DNA of 64,000 nucleotides from Pedobacter sp. FW305-3-2-15-E-R2A2 (GCF_038446955.1 NZ_CP151803.1:7254001-7318000), one strand, 5' to 3'; positions 50,058 to 59,930 are shown, numbered from the stretch's first letter. The notes: generated by a model from the letters alone, not told the origin. Translations and numbers: made by a program.

Positions 50058-52958
50058 TTATTGTTCTTCTACTTTTTCAAAAGCTCTTGCTTCCAGGTGT
50101 TTTTCCATATCTAAACGGTTCACTCCTTTTGACCACCATTCCGGTGCGGGCTTATCTTTTAACATGTAATCAAAATATTCCATCATCCGGACGGCGTAGT
50201 CCTTCCGGTTAGGTAATTTGGCAATACCATGGTTTTCGCCACGATAAGTGATCATCACCACTGGTTTATTCAGTCTTCTCAGGCCGTTGTAGTATTCAAT
50301 TCCTTGAGTATAATCCACTGCACCATCTTTATCATTGTGTAACAGCAACAATGGTGTCTGTACTTTTTTGATGTGGTAGACGGGAGAGTTGCGGGCAAAG
50401 GCATCCCAGTTATCCCAGTAACCTGGTGTTAACCTACCCTGACTGGATTCGAAGATGGCCTGATTCGTGCCTCCGCTGTTCCAGTAGATCAGGCTGTACA
50501 TACTGATCATATTGGTCAATGGCGCACCTGCTGCTGCGGCTTTAAAAATATTGGTTTGCGTAATCAGGAATGAGGTTTGGTATCCTCCCCAGGAGTGCCC
50601 GTGAATGGCTACCCGTTTTTCGTCTACAATGCCTGTTGCAATGGCTGCTTTTACTGCAGGAACAACGCAGGCTACAGCAGACATTCCAGGATCATTCAGT
50701 TTGTATTTGATATCCGGCATCAATACCGCATAACCATTACTGGTGTACATCGCCTTGTTAAATCCTCCGCCAGGGAATCCAGGCATGGAATAGAAATTCA
50801 ACTCATCGGTCAGGCGTTCATAGATATAGGTGATCGTAGGATAACTTTTTCCTTCCTGATAATTTGCAGGAAGGTATAGCGCAGCCTGCAAGGAATCTCC
50901 GTTTGCGCTGACATAGTTGATCAGCTTTACGCCTGTAGACCAGGCATATTTTTCCTGATCAGGAGTGTTTTTAGTGATTTGCTTAGGGTTAGACAGGTTG
51001 GCCGTAGTGCTGGCATACATCTCTGGTGATTTTTCATTGTTCTGTTTGGCATAAACGAACACATTGCCCTCACTTGCTTTCTGGAAGGCACCATAAGCAT
51101 TGTCGTCCATAAATAAAGGCCTGATGTTGGTCTTTCCTGCCTCCAATACCGCAATTCCTGCTTTTTTAGTGCTGGAATTAAAAATGGTAAAATATTGGTC
51201 TTTGCTTAGGTCCGTTCCCTTGTCTTTAGGGTAAATGGAGAATTTGGACTGTACTTCCTGTTTCTTGCTTTTCCAGTTATCAGAAAGGGCAGTTACATTT
51301 TTGCCGTCCGCACTGATGCGCCAAAGGTCATAATTGTCTTTAATGAGGACATATTTAGAGTCTGATGACCAGCCAAAATTCGGTGTGGATGGCTTGACGG
51401 TATTATGGTCGTCCAGTTCATCTACAAAAGAAGCCTTAATTTTTTCGGTCAGGTTATATTGTTGTAAGGTTTCCAGGTTGATGCTGTAAAATGCACCGTC
51501 TTTGTTAAAACTTGCCCATTTGCCGTTTGGAGCAAAACTGAGTGAACCTCTTCCTGAGGTATAAAATTTCTCAAAAATGCGTTTCCTGGCTCCCGTTTTT
51601 AGGTTGATGAGGTAGATGTCCGTATAACTTTGTCCGTCGAGGTTTCCCGCCAATTCATAGCTGGAATTGTCGTAGCCAATGGCATATAGGTTTTGTGGGG
51701 CAACAACGACGTTTTTTAAACTGCTGTCGGCCAGTTGACTGAACTTTTGATCTGAGATGCGGTAGGAACTTAGGAAACTGTAATTTTTGTCTCTCATTTC
51801 CTGGGTTTGTTGTGCAGATTGAAGGCGTTTGTCCTGCCAGTTCCAGATGATCATATCTGGTTTTTCTATATCGGCTTTAGCTGCGGGTTTTGCGTCTGTT
51901 TTAGCATCCGCTTTCCCTTCGGCCTTTCCTTTTGCCAGGCTATCGGTTTTTACCTGAGGTTTTCCTTTTTCTGCTGCTTTATCTTTTGAGGTGCTGTCGG
52001 CTTTCTTCTCCTGGATGTTGATTCCAAAGAACAAGCTGCCCTGATCTTCGGACCAGTAAGGAGTTCCATTTCCATTGATTCCCATGTTTTTTGGGAAGTT
52101 TTTTAGGCCGATACCTGCGTAAGAAACTTTATTGCTTTGTTCTCCTGCAATCTTATTGATCCCGATTACGGTAAAGACATCTTCTTTATACTGCTCGTTT
52201 TTATTGGATTTGAGCAGGGCAAAAGCATCTCCGTTTTCATTCCAGTTGATGCTTTTATAATTGGCTTTGTCATTTTCCAGTGCAGTGATGATGCCGGTTT
52301 TCATGTCTCTGATAAAAATGCCGTTCCCGTTCTGTCCGTTTGCATCAATGGTATAAGCAAGAATGTTTCCCGCCTTATTGAAGGCATACTCCGCTACATT
52401 GCCCAGATTATAGCTTTTTTTAGTACTCAACTGGTATAACAAAAGATCGGTCCCTTTTGCAGCATCTTTATCTTTTGAGGCAGTTTCCGGAGCTGTAAAT
52501 TGTATGGCCAACCATTCTGAGGACTCTCCGGAGAAACTGAATGTTTTTACTTTTTCAAAAGTGACTTTCTGATTTCCAGGTAAAGACACCAGAACCAATT
52601 GATCATAAAGCGGTTTCATGGTTTTTTTTGCCGCTTTTACTTCTGATTCTTTAGCCGAGACTTTAAAGGCCAGATATTTGGAATCTTTAGCATAGACGAC
52701 TGTAGATGGATTTGCTCCGATAGGATAGCTAAAATTTGTGGTGTCGGAGATCTTACGGATCACCGTTTGAAGATCACCTTCGGTAGGACCTTTTGCCCAG
52801 GACAACCATTGGCCGTTGGGTGACAGCGCATAGGTGTTGCTTCTGATAGAGTTCCATTTGGAAACATCTTTCCAGCTCAATGCTGGTTTTTGCTGCGCAT
52901 GAACGCTTGCTGCAAGCGGTAAAAGCAAGAGCAAGAGCGAATATCTGATGCTGTTCAT
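50058..52958 (-). CDS. S9-family (prolyl oligopeptidase/DPP IV-like) serine peptidase, secreted
   Basis: The 966-residue protein has a signal peptide (MNSIRYSLLLLLLPLAASVHAQ), a long beta-propeller-like N-terminal part and a C-terminal hydrolase domain. The triad is GHSWGGY (Ser about 782), HNDKDGAVDY (Asp) and RGENHG (His about 900). A Lys/Ala-rich low-complexity insert lies at about 314-369. It sits between argE and argH on the other strand and probably has nothing to do with arginine synthesis. Confidence 0.93.
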   Translation of the reverse strand: MNSIRYSLLLLLLPLAASVHAQQKPALSWKDVSKWNSIRSNTYALSPNGQWLSWAKGPTEGDLQTVIRKISDTTNFSYPIGANPSTVVYAKDSKYLAFKVSAKESEVKAAKKTMKPLYDQLVLVSLPGNQKVTFEKVKTFSFSGESSEWLAIQFTAPETASKDKDAAKGTDLLLYQLSTKKSYNLGNVAEYAFNKAGNILAYTIDANGQNGNGIFIRDMKTGIITALENDKANYKSINWNENGDAFALLKSNKNEQYKEDVFTVIGINKIAGEQSNKVSYAGIGLKNFPKNMGINGNGTPYWSEDQGSLFFGINIQEKKADSTSKDKAAEKGKPQVKTDSLAKGKAEGKADAKTDAKPAAKADIEKPDMIIWNWQDKRLQSAQQTQEMRDKNYSFLSSYRISDQKFSQLADSSLKNVVVAPQNLYAIGYDNSSYELAGNLDGQSYTDIYLINLKTGARKRIFEKFYTSGRGSLSFAPNGKWASFNKDGAFYSINLETLQQYNLTEKIKASFVDELDDHNTVKPSTPNFGWSSDSKYVLIKDNYDLWRISADGKNVTALSDNWKSKKQEVQSKFSIYPKDKGTDLSKDQYFTIFNSSTKKAGIAVLEAGKTNIRPLFMDDNAYGAFQKASEGNVFVYAKQNNEKSPEMYASTTANLSNPKQITKNTPDQEKYAWSTGVKLINYVSANGDSLQAALYLPANYQEGKSYPTITYIYERLTDELNFYSMPGFPGGGFNKAMYTSNGYAVLMPDIKYKLNDPGMSAVACVVPAVKAAIATGIVDEKRVAIHGHSWGGYQTSFLITQTNIFKAAAAGAPLTNMISMYSLIYWNSGGTNQAIFESSQGRLTPGYWDNWDAFARNSPVYHIKKVQTPLLLLHNDKDGAVDYTQGIEYYNGLRRLNKPVVMITYRGENHGIAKLPNRKDYAVRMMEYFDYMLKDKPAPEWWSKGVNRLDMEKHLEARAFEKVEEQ

Positions 52959-53028
52959 ATATAAGTTTGTGGATTTTTTGCTAAAATATTGATTTAGTTG
53001 AATATATTTTGATTATAACAGGAATATT

Positions 53029-53045
53029 ATGCAATGTGGTTGCAT
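53029..53045. promoter_or_regulatory. Palindrome ATGCAA-N5-TTGCAT upstream of argH
   Basis: The 17-base symmetrical site (53029-53045) lies between the divergent S9 peptidase and argH, about 45 bases ahead of the argH -7 element. Its form suits a dimeric regulator. ArgR is one candidate, but I see no argR gene and the motif does not fit the E. coli ARG box well. Confidence 0.3.
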
Positions 53046-53089
53046 TTGATGCTCTTGCTGGTTTATCCTTCATTCTATCGTAATTATTG

Positions 53090-53097
53090 TATTTTTG
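53090..53097 (+). promoter_or_regulatory. -7 element for argH
   Basis: TATTTTTG matches TAnnTTTG 45 bases upstream of the ATG. No TTG at the expected -33 distance. Confidence 0.4.
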
Positions 53098-53142
53098 CAA
53101 AATACCTTTAGCCCTCAAAAGGCCTAAACAATAGATTGATAA

Positions 53143-54474
53143 ATGAAGATTTGGCAAAAAAACGTAGACGTAAATAAAGATATAGAGACTTTTACCGTAG
53201 GCAAAGACAGGGAGCTGGATTTGCAAATGGCAGCTTTTGATGTTTTAGGCTCTTTAGCCCATGTAGAAATGCTGGAAAGTATTGGACTGTTAACCGCTGA
53301 AGAGCTGGTATCGATTCAAAAAGAACTCAAAAATATTTATGCGGATATTGAAGCAGGAAGATTTACCATTGAGGATACGGTAGAAGATGTACACTCACAG
53401 GTAGAATGGTTGCTGACACAGCGCATTGGTGATGCAGGTAAAAAAATCCATAGCGGACGTTCCCGTAATGACCAGGTTTTGGTGGATCTGAAACTTTACT
53501 TCAGAAGTTGTATCGAAGAAATGGTTGGAAATACAACGGTTCTTTTTACGCAACTGATTGAGCTGAGCAATACCCATAAAGATAAATTGCTTCCGGGATA
53601 TACGCACCTTCAGATTGCCATGCCTTCGTCTTTTGGACTATGGTTCGGGGCTTATGCAGAGAGCCTTGTGGATGATATGGAACTGATGCTGGCGGCTTAT
53701 AAGATTTGCAATAAGAATCCTTTAGGTTCTGCTGCGGGTTATGGCTCTTCTTTCCCTTTAAACAGGACGATGACCACCCAGTTACTAGGCTTTGAAAATT
53801 TAAATTATAATGTGGTTTATGCACAGATGGGCAGGGGGAAAACAGAACGTATCCTTGGACAGGCGATGTCGTCGGTTGCTGCTTCCTTAGCCAAAATGGC
53901 GATGGATGTTTGCCTGTTTATCAATCAGAACTTTGGATTTATCAGCTTTCCGGACGAACTGACAACCGGATCGAGCATCATGCCGCATAAAAAGAATCCT
54001 GATGTTTTCGAACTCATCCGTTCCAGGTGTAACAAAATTCAGGCTTTACCGAATGAAATTGCCATGATGACCACCAATTTGCCTTCGGGTTATCACCGTG
54101 ACCTGCAATTGTTGAAAGAAAACCTTTTCCCTGCAATCACATCGTTGAATGAATGCCTGGAAATGACCGCCTATATGTTGCAGCACATCAGGATTAAGGA
54201 CGATATTCTGGCGGATAAAAAATATGCTTACCTGTTTAGCGTTGAAGTAGTGAATGAGCTTGCTTTAAAGGGAATCCCTTTTAGAGAAGCCTATAAAATT
54301 GTTGGTGAAACGATAGAGAACGGTACTTTCTCTCCTTCAACTAAAGTGAATCATACCCACGAGGGAAGTATTGGGAATCTATGTAATCCGGAGATTGAAG
54401 GGATGATGGAAGAAATTCTTTCGCAGTTTAAATTTGAGAAAACCACCGCTGCAATTGAAAGATTGCTGGCTTAA
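53143..54474 (+). CDS. argH: Argininosuccinate lyase
   Basis: The 443-residue fumarase-superfamily enzyme releases arginine and fumarate. The signature TGSSIMPHKKNPD (about 277-289) holds the catalytic Ser loop, and GRSRNDQV and DVHSQVEW are the other substrate loops (about 100-108, 80-90). The gene is separated from the main arg operon by the oppositely oriented S9 gene, with its own promoter. An aminotransferase follows 26 bases later. Confidence 0.95.
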   Translation: MKIWQKNVDVNKDIETFTVGKDRELDLQMAAFDVLGSLAHVEMLESIGLLTAEELVSIQKELKNIYADIEAGRFTIEDTVEDVHSQVEWLLTQRIGDAGKKIHSGRSRNDQVLVDLKLYFRSCIEEMVGNTTVLFTQLIELSNTHKDKLLPGYTHLQIAMPSSFGLWFGAYAESLVDDMELMLAAYKICNKNPLGSAAGYGSSFPLNRTMTTQLLGFENLNYNVVYAQMGRGKTERILGQAMSSVAASLAKMAMDVCLFINQNFGFISFPDELTTGSSIMPHKKNPDVFELIRSRCNKIQALPNEIAMMTTNLPSGYHRDLQLLKENLFPAITSLNECLEMTAYMLQHIRIKDDILADKKYAYLFSVEVVNELALKGIPFREAYKIVGETIENGTFSPSTKVNHTHEGSIGNLCNPEIEGMMEEILSQFKFEKTTAAIERLLA

Positions 54475-54500
54475 TCAATTAATAAATAAAAATCAAAAAA

Positions 54501-55754
54501 ATGAATGTATCAGTATTAGCAAACACGCTTATCGGCTCGGAAATCATTAAAATTGGAAACGAAGTAAATGAACTGAAGCGAAAGGGCGCGGAGATTGCCA
54601 ATCTGACCATCGGTGATTTTGATCCTTCAATTTTTCCTATTCCGGCAGAATTGAGAGATGAAATTATTGATGCTTATCATCATAACCATACCAATTATCC
54701 TCCTGCAGATGGTATTTTAGCTTTACGTGAGACGGTGGTAGAAGTTTTGAAAAACAGATACGCGCTTTCTTATATCACACAGGATATTTTGGTAGCCGGC
54801 GGTTCACGTCCGCTAATCTATGCAACGTATCTGGCGCTGGTGGATCCCGGAGATAAGGTGATTTACCCTGCACCATCATGGAATAACAACCATTACTGTC
54901 ACCTTTCTTCTGCGAAAGGAATCGCGGTAGAAACGACAGTGGAGAATAATTTTATGCCAACTGGGGCACAGCTAAAACCTTATTTAAAAGGAGCAACGTT
55001 GCTGGCCCTGTGTTCTCCTTTGAACCCTACAGGAACAATGTTCAGTAAGGAGCAACTGGAAGAAATCTGTGATTTGGTGATCGAAGAGAATGAATGCAGG
55101 GGAGTGGATGAGAAACCATTATACATCATGTATGATCAGATCTACTCTTTGCTGACTTTTGGAAAAGAACACATCAACCCGGTCAGTTTACGTCCGGAAC
55201 TGAAAGATTATGTCATCTATATTGATGGAATTTCTAAATGTTTATCTGCTACAGGAGTACGTGTAGGATGGGCATTCGGACCTGAAAAGGTGATAGGAAA
55301 GATGAAATCTTTATTGGGGCATATCGGAGCCTGGGCACCTAAGGCAGAGCAGGTAGCTGTCGCAAAATATTTTAAAAATAATGAACTGGTAGATCAGTTT
55401 TTGAATGCCTTTAAAAGTCAGGTTCAGGAAAGTCTGGATACGCTGTACAATGGTTTTCAGCAATTAAAAGCGGAAGGCTTTGCAGTAGATGCAGTGGTTC
55501 CCATGGGCGCAATTTACCTGACGCTTAAGATCGATTATATCGGTAAGACTACTCCTTCGGGAGACTTGTTGAAAAACAGTGCAGATGTTAATTTTTACCT
55601 GATCAAGGAAGCACAGACGGCTTTGGTTCCGTTCTCGGCTTTTGGTACGGATGAATCTGTTGCCTGGTTCCGCGCATCGGTTGGTGGATGTTCTCTGAGC
55701 GATATTCAGAAAATGATTCCAAGAATAAAGGAGGCATTGAGCAAGTTGAAATAA
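54501..55754 (+). CDS. Class I aminotransferase, aspartate-type
   Basis: The 417-residue PLP enzyme has N175 (LNPTG), D212 and Y215 (YDQIY), K246 (GISKCLSATG) and R254 in the expected places. It is probably an aspartate or related aminotransferase. It lies 26 bases behind argH, with no terminator between, and could supply the aspartate that ArgG consumes or amino groups for ArgD; this is inference from position. A strong terminator ends the operon. Confidence 0.88.
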   Translation: MNVSVLANTLIGSEIIKIGNEVNELKRKGAEIANLTIGDFDPSIFPIPAELRDEIIDAYHHNHTNYPPADGILALRETVVEVLKNRYALSYITQDILVAGGSRPLIYATYLALVDPGDKVIYPAPSWNNNHYCHLSSAKGIAVETTVENNFMPTGAQLKPYLKGATLLALCSPLNPTGTMFSKEQLEEICDLVIEENECRGVDEKPLYIMYDQIYSLLTFGKEHINPVSLRPELKDYVIYIDGISKCLSATGVRVGWAFGPEKVIGKMKSLLGHIGAWAPKAEQVAVAKYFKNNELVDQFLNAFKSQVQESLDTLYNGFQQLKAEGFAVDAVVPMGAIYLTLKIDYIGKTTPSGDLLKNSADVNFYLIKEAQTALVPFSAFGTDESVAWFRASVGGCSLSDIQKMIPRIKEALSKLK

Positions 55755-55769
55755 ATAAGTTTATCTTAA

Positions 55770-55816
55770 TAAAAAAAAAGGCTGCCAGATCTTAGATCTG
55801 GCAGCCTTTTTTTTTA
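55770..55816. terminator. Bidirectional terminator, aminotransferase / prfC
   Basis: AAAAGGCTGCCAGATCT pairs with AGATCTGGCAGCCTTTT around a TTA-centred loop, flanked by long A and T runs. Confidence 0.95.
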
Positions 55817-57394
55817 TTTAAACTCTGAAGTTTTGTGGAACTGAATGTCCGGATAATCACGCATGGTCATATTGATCATGAAATCATTATCGGCAAGGAA
55901 TACCGGATTGCCATCCTTATCTTCCCCTATATGTTGTTGTTTCCGTTTCAGGAACTCTTCCAATTTCTTTTTGTCTGTTGATGTTACCCAGTTAGATCTG
56001 CCATAGCTTAGCGTGCGGAAATGCGCTTTTGCGCCGTATTCATGCTCCAGACGGAATGCAATTACTTCAAATTGAAGTTCACCCACCGCACCAATAATTT
56101 TACGGTTACCCGGCTGGGCGGTGAACAATTGAGCAACACCTTCTTCTGTGAGCTGTTGTATGCCTTTTTCCAGCTGTTTTGTACGAAGTGGATCTCTGTT
56201 CTCTACTTCTTTAAATATTTCAGGAGAGAAGCTAGGAATGCCTTTAAATTGCAACTGTTCTCCTTCTGTAAGGGTATCGCCGATTTTAAAGTTTCCACTA
56301 TCATATAATCCGACTACATCTCCCGGCCAGGCTTCTTCAACGATACTTTTCTCGTTGGCCATGAAATCCATTGGATTGGAGAATTTAAGTTTTTTATTCT
56401 GACGGGTATGGAAATAGAATTTATTACGCTCAAATTTACCGGAGCAGATCCTCAAAAAGGCGATACGGTCGCGGTGTTTAGGATCTAAGTTGGCATGGAT
56501 TTTAAATACAAATCCTGTAAAGTTTTTCTCATTTACCAATACTTCACGTTGTTCTGCTTCCCTGCTTTTTGGGCTTGGTGCGATTTGAACGAAAGTATCC
56601 AGCAGTTCTTTAATCCCGAAGTTATTGATGGCACTGCCAAAAAACACCGGTGCAAGTAATCCTTCGGTATACATGCTTTTATCAATCTGACCATATACAC
56701 CGTCTACCAGTTCCAGGTCGGACTTTAGTCCATCCAGTTCTTTTGGTTTCAGAAAATTGGTCAGATTCGGGTCATTCAGGTCGCTAACCTCAATAACAGG
56801 AGCACTGATTTTTGTTTTATCCGCCTCAAAAAGGTTCAGGTGCTTGTTGTAGATGCTGTATACTCCTTTAAAAGTATGTCCCTGACCTATTGGCCAGGAA
56901 AGCGGGCAAAGGCTGATGTTCAGTTTGCTTTCGATCTCGTCAAGCAGGTCAAAAGCGTCTTTTCCTTCCCGGTCCATCTTATTGATAAAGATAATTACCG
57001 GGGTATTTCGCATTCTGCAGACTGCCATTAATTTTTCGGTCTGCTCTTCGACCCCCTTTACACAGTCGACCACCAGAATTACGCTGTCTACCGCAGATAA
57101 AGTACGGTAGGTATCTTCAGCAAAATCCTTGTGACCAGGAGTATCCAATATGTTGATGCGTTTGCCGCTGTATTCAAAGCCCATTACAGAAGTAGCTACG
57201 GAGATTCCACGCTGCTTCTCAATTTCCATAAAATCGGAAGTATTGCTTTGGTTGGCCTTGTTACGTTTAACCGCTCCGGCCGTATTTATTGCTCCTCCGA
57301 AGAGTAAAAACTTTTCTGTAAGCGTAGTTTTACCTGCATCGGGGTGACTGATAATAGCGAATGTTTTTCGTTTTTCTATTTCTGGGTGAATCAT
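55814..57394 (-). CDS. prfC: Peptide chain release factor 3
   Basis: The 526-residue translational GTPase has G1 HPDAGKTT (17-24), RGISVATSVM (switch region), DTPGHKDFAEDT (G3) and NKMDREG (G4). It removes RF1/RF2 from ribosomes after peptide release. Length equals that of E. coli RF3 (529). It starts just upstream of its own AT-rich 5' region, 117 bases from the end of the next gene. Confidence 0.96.
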   Translation of the reverse strand: MIHPEIEKRKTFAIISHPDAGKTTLTEKFLLFGGAINTAGAVKRNKANQSNTSDFMEIEKQRGISVATSVMGFEYSGKRINILDTPGHKDFAEDTYRTLSAVDSVILVVDCVKGVEEQTEKLMAVCRMRNTPVIIFINKMDREGKDAFDLLDEIESKLNISLCPLSWPIGQGHTFKGVYSIYNKHLNLFEADKTKISAPVIEVSDLNDPNLTNFLKPKELDGLKSDLELVDGVYGQIDKSMYTEGLLAPVFFGSAINNFGIKELLDTFVQIAPSPKSREAEQREVLVNEKNFTGFVFKIHANLDPKHRDRIAFLRICSGKFERNKFYFHTRQNKKLKFSNPMDFMANEKSIVEEAWPGDVVGLYDSGNFKIGDTLTEGEQLQFKGIPSFSPEIFKEVENRDPLRTKQLEKGIQQLTEEGVAQLFTAQPGNRKIIGAVGELQFEVIAFRLEHEYGAKAHFRTLSYGRSNWVTSTDKKKLEEFLKRKQQHIGEDKDGNPVFLADNDFMINMTMRDYPDIQFHKTSEFK

Positions 57395-57464
57395 AAAGAA
57401 TTAAGCCTGTTGTGCTTGATGAGGCTGCAAAGATAATTATAATATATAAAAGAGGGCTAAAAAG

Positions 57465-57494
57465 AAAAACCGGCCATCTGATGGCCGGTTTTTT
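57465..57494 (-). terminator. Terminator of the Trp-rich protein gene
   Basis: CCGGCCAT (57470-57477) pairs with ATGGCCGG (57481-57488), loop 3, with A and T flanks. On the minus strand it is 16 bases past the stop. Confidence 0.88.
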
Positions 57495-57510
57495 ATAACT
57501 GAGCTGGGAA

Positions 57511-58920
57511 TTAACCCCTTCCTGATCTTGAAGATCTTCCATTTTCGGATCCACTGCCCCTGCCTTCAGAGCGGGTCGGAGGTGCACTTTGTCGTTCCTG
57601 CCTTTCCATTCTCTGTGGCTGGGCCTGAGGTTGTGAACGCTCCTGTCTTTCCATCCTTTGAGGTTGTGGCTGAGGTTGAGGACGCTCTTGTCTAACCTGA
57701 GGCTCTGCTCTTCTTTCTTCACGTTGAGGTCTTGCCTGTGGTTGCACCGGCATGGGTTGAGGAGCCGGTTGTGTTTGAGGCGTTGGTTGCGATCTTTCCT
57801 GGCGGTTCTCTCTGGAGCTGCCTCGGTCAGGTCTTACCGGCATTATTTCGGTATTCCTCTCAGCCGGGTTTCCAAATCGGTTGTTTTCTCTGGTTGCCCT
57901 TCCCTCAGTTCTGTTTCCAGCATTGTTCTCTCTTGACGGATTGTTATCCCTTGATGGGTTGGCTATCCCTTCGCGGTTGTTTGTTCTTTCCGCACGGTTA
58001 TTATTCGCTGGATTTCTTCCTTCAAATGTGCCACGGTCTGGTCTTCCACTGCGATCTCCGATGGTATTTCTATCAATACCTGTGGTTCCTCGATCTGATC
58101 TTGAGCCACGGTCAGCTGCTACCGAGCCATTTGGTCTGGTCAGGTTCGCGTCTCCACGAACCGCATCTCTTGGCCCTTGCACGTTTCCGCGATCTGCTCT
58201 GGAGCTTCTTGGGTTGTAAATATTCAGGTCATTACCTCTGAGTTCAGTTCTACCGGATCTGCTGGTTCTGTTTACGTTATAAATCTGAACATCACCTCTG
58301 GTTGCACGTCTTACATCGTCAACTCTTGGTCCGGTATAATAAGTACGTCTGTTTCTTTCGTAGGTATTATTGATGATCGTTGTATTGTGAATAATGGTCA
58401 CGTTTCTACGGGAATAATACCTTGGGAAACTATCATAATAGATATTACGTTGAGGAATAAACACCCACCAATTGTCCGGAATTCCGAAATTGATATTTAT
58501 GTTGATACTTGGTCCCATTGGAGCCCATCCATAATAGCCACCGCCACTTCTCCAGCTTACCCATGCAGGTCCCCAAACGGTATCAGGAATCCAGATCCAT
58601 TGTCTGTAGCGGTTATATACCCATCTTCCATAGTGGAAAGGGGCCCATCCCCAGTCGTAATTGGATACCCAGGTATTGCCATATTCTGTCATTGCCCATC
58701 GTCCGTTGCTATAATAAGGTCTGAAATCGTCTTGCTCTACATCTGGTCTCCATACGTATCCGTATTGAGGATCCTGAATCCAGGTGCCATAGGGGGAAAG
58801 CTCATCATAGAAGGATTGGAGCGAAATGTCGTCGTCTTGTGCCATAACGCGCTGTGCGGTTCCGGTCATCAGGAGCATAAGCCCCAGCACAATTGCCGGT
58901 AATTTGATTAAATTTTTCAT
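57511..58920 (-). CDS. Secreted Trp/Tyr-rich protein (DUF6600 / YXWGXW-like) with low-complexity tail
   Basis: The 469-residue protein has a signal peptide (about 1-28), a domain very rich in Trp and Tyr (about 35-165: YGTWIQDPQYGYVWRPD, WGWAPFHYGRWVY, WGPAWVSWRSGGG) typical of DUF6600, and then a tail of nearly 300 residues dominated by Arg, Asn, Gln, Pro and Glu, including near-repeats of QRMERQERSQPQAQP. The tail is probably disordered. Cell-surface location is inferred; function is unknown. Confidence 0.82.
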   Translation of the reverse strand: MKNLIKLPAIVLGLMLLMTGTAQRVMAQDDDISLQSFYDELSPYGTWIQDPQYGYVWRPDVEQDDFRPYYSNGRWAMTEYGNTWVSNYDWGWAPFHYGRWVYNRYRQWIWIPDTVWGPAWVSWRSGGGYYGWAPMGPSINININFGIPDNWWVFIPQRNIYYDSFPRYYSRRNVTIIHNTTIINNTYERNRRTYYTGPRVDDVRRATRGDVQIYNVNRTSRSGRTELRGNDLNIYNPRSSRADRGNVQGPRDAVRGDANLTRPNGSVAADRGSRSDRGTTGIDRNTIGDRSGRPDRGTFEGRNPANNNRAERTNNREGIANPSRDNNPSRENNAGNRTEGRATRENNRFGNPAERNTEIMPVRPDRGSSRENRQERSQPTPQTQPAPQPMPVQPQARPQREERRAEPQVRQERPQPQPQPQRMERQERSQPQAQPQRMERQERQSAPPTRSEGRGSGSENGRSSRSGRG

Positions 58921-59216
58921 TTGTGTGTGTTTAATTTACCTAACGCTTTTTATATAACAATTTGAGTTCCAAAGAATGATAAAAGTTTAAACTGCTTTAG
59001 GAATATTACATTACGATTATGCGATCTTGCATAATTATATTGGTTTAAGAGCGGGATATGCCGATATTTAATCTGTTGGCGAATACGTAATTTACGCAAA
59101 ATTTTTTTAAAACTTTCTAGTTTTGACGTTATATTCTGGTTCTGAAGGAATATTAAATGTGTTGAGTTGCTCTTTCCAGGAAATTATTTTCTTCTTTTGT
59201 AAACAAAACAAAATTT
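58921..59216. other. 296-base gene-free divergent region
   Basis: This AT-rich stretch separates the divergent Trp-rich protein and RsmI-like genes. I found no matching TTG/TAnnTTTG pair and no strong hairpin. It must hold both promoters. Confidence 0.4.
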
Positions 59217-59930
59217 ATGCAAAAAGGCACTTTATTCCTTATCCCCGTTCCTCTGGCAGAAAATGCTGCCCAGAAATCTTTTACACCTTTTTTAGGCGAC
59301 ACCATCAATGCAATAGATACTTATATCGTTGAGAATGAAAAAACAGCCAGAAAGTTTTTAAAAGAAGCCGGGTTGAAGTTGCCGCAGAGCGAGCTGCTGA
59401 TCCATGATTACGGGAAACACCAGCGGAACGCTTCATTGGCTCCCTATTTTAAAGAGCTGAATGCGGGTAAAGATGTTGGATTAATGAGCGAAGCCGGATG
59501 TCCGGGAGTAGCAGATCCTGGTGCGGAAGTCGTTGCTGAAGCACATAGAAGAGGGATTAAAGTCGTGCCGCTGGTTGGGCCAAGTTCGATCTTACTGGCA
59601 TTAATGGCTTCAGGATTCAATGGACAGAGCTTTACTTTCCATGGTTATCTACCCATTGATAAAGTGGAGCGCGGAAAGCGCATCAAAGAATTGGAGCAAC
59701 AGTCTTTAGCCAAAAAACAAACGCAGTTATTTATAGAAACACCCTTCAGAAACAATCATTTACTGGAAGATGTATTGAAGAACTGTTCTCCTCAGGCTAT
59801 GCTTTGTGTAGCTTGTAACATCAATGCAGAGGAAGAATACATCAAGACACAATCTGTGGCACTTTGGAGAAAAGAGCGGATTGACCTGCATAAAAAACCA
59901 GCTATATTTTTGCTTTACAGACCTTCTTAG
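59217..59930 (+). CDS. SAM-dependent methylase of the RsmI/tetrapyrrole methylase family
   Basis: The 237-residue protein has the fold of RsmI, with GTLFLIPVPLAE at the N-terminus, the SEAGCPGVADPGAEVV region near 90-105 and VPLVGPSSILLALMASGF near 118. RsmI 2'-O-methylates C1402 of 16S rRNA. This protein is about 50 residues shorter than E. coli RsmI (286) and lacks its C-terminal part, a short form common in Bacteroidota. Its stop overlaps the convergent nadD stop by 4 bases. Confidence 0.85.
   Translation: MQKGTLFLIPVPLAENAAQKSFTPFLGDTINAIDTYIVENEKTARKFLKEAGLKLPQSELLIHDYGKHQRNASLAPYFKELNAGKDVGLMSEAGCPGVADPGAEVVAEAHRRGIKVVPLVGPSSILLALMASGFNGQSFTFHGYLPIDKVERGKRIKELEQQSLAKKQTQLFIETPFRNNHLLEDVLKNCSPQAMLCVACNINAEEEYIKTQSVALWRKERIDLHKKPAIFLLYRPS

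Noticed and set aside
58177..58902. Long open frame on the plus strand opposite the Trp-rich protein
   Set aside because: It is a shadow of the low-complexity gene on the minus strand, which has the signal peptide and domain; the antisense frame has neither.
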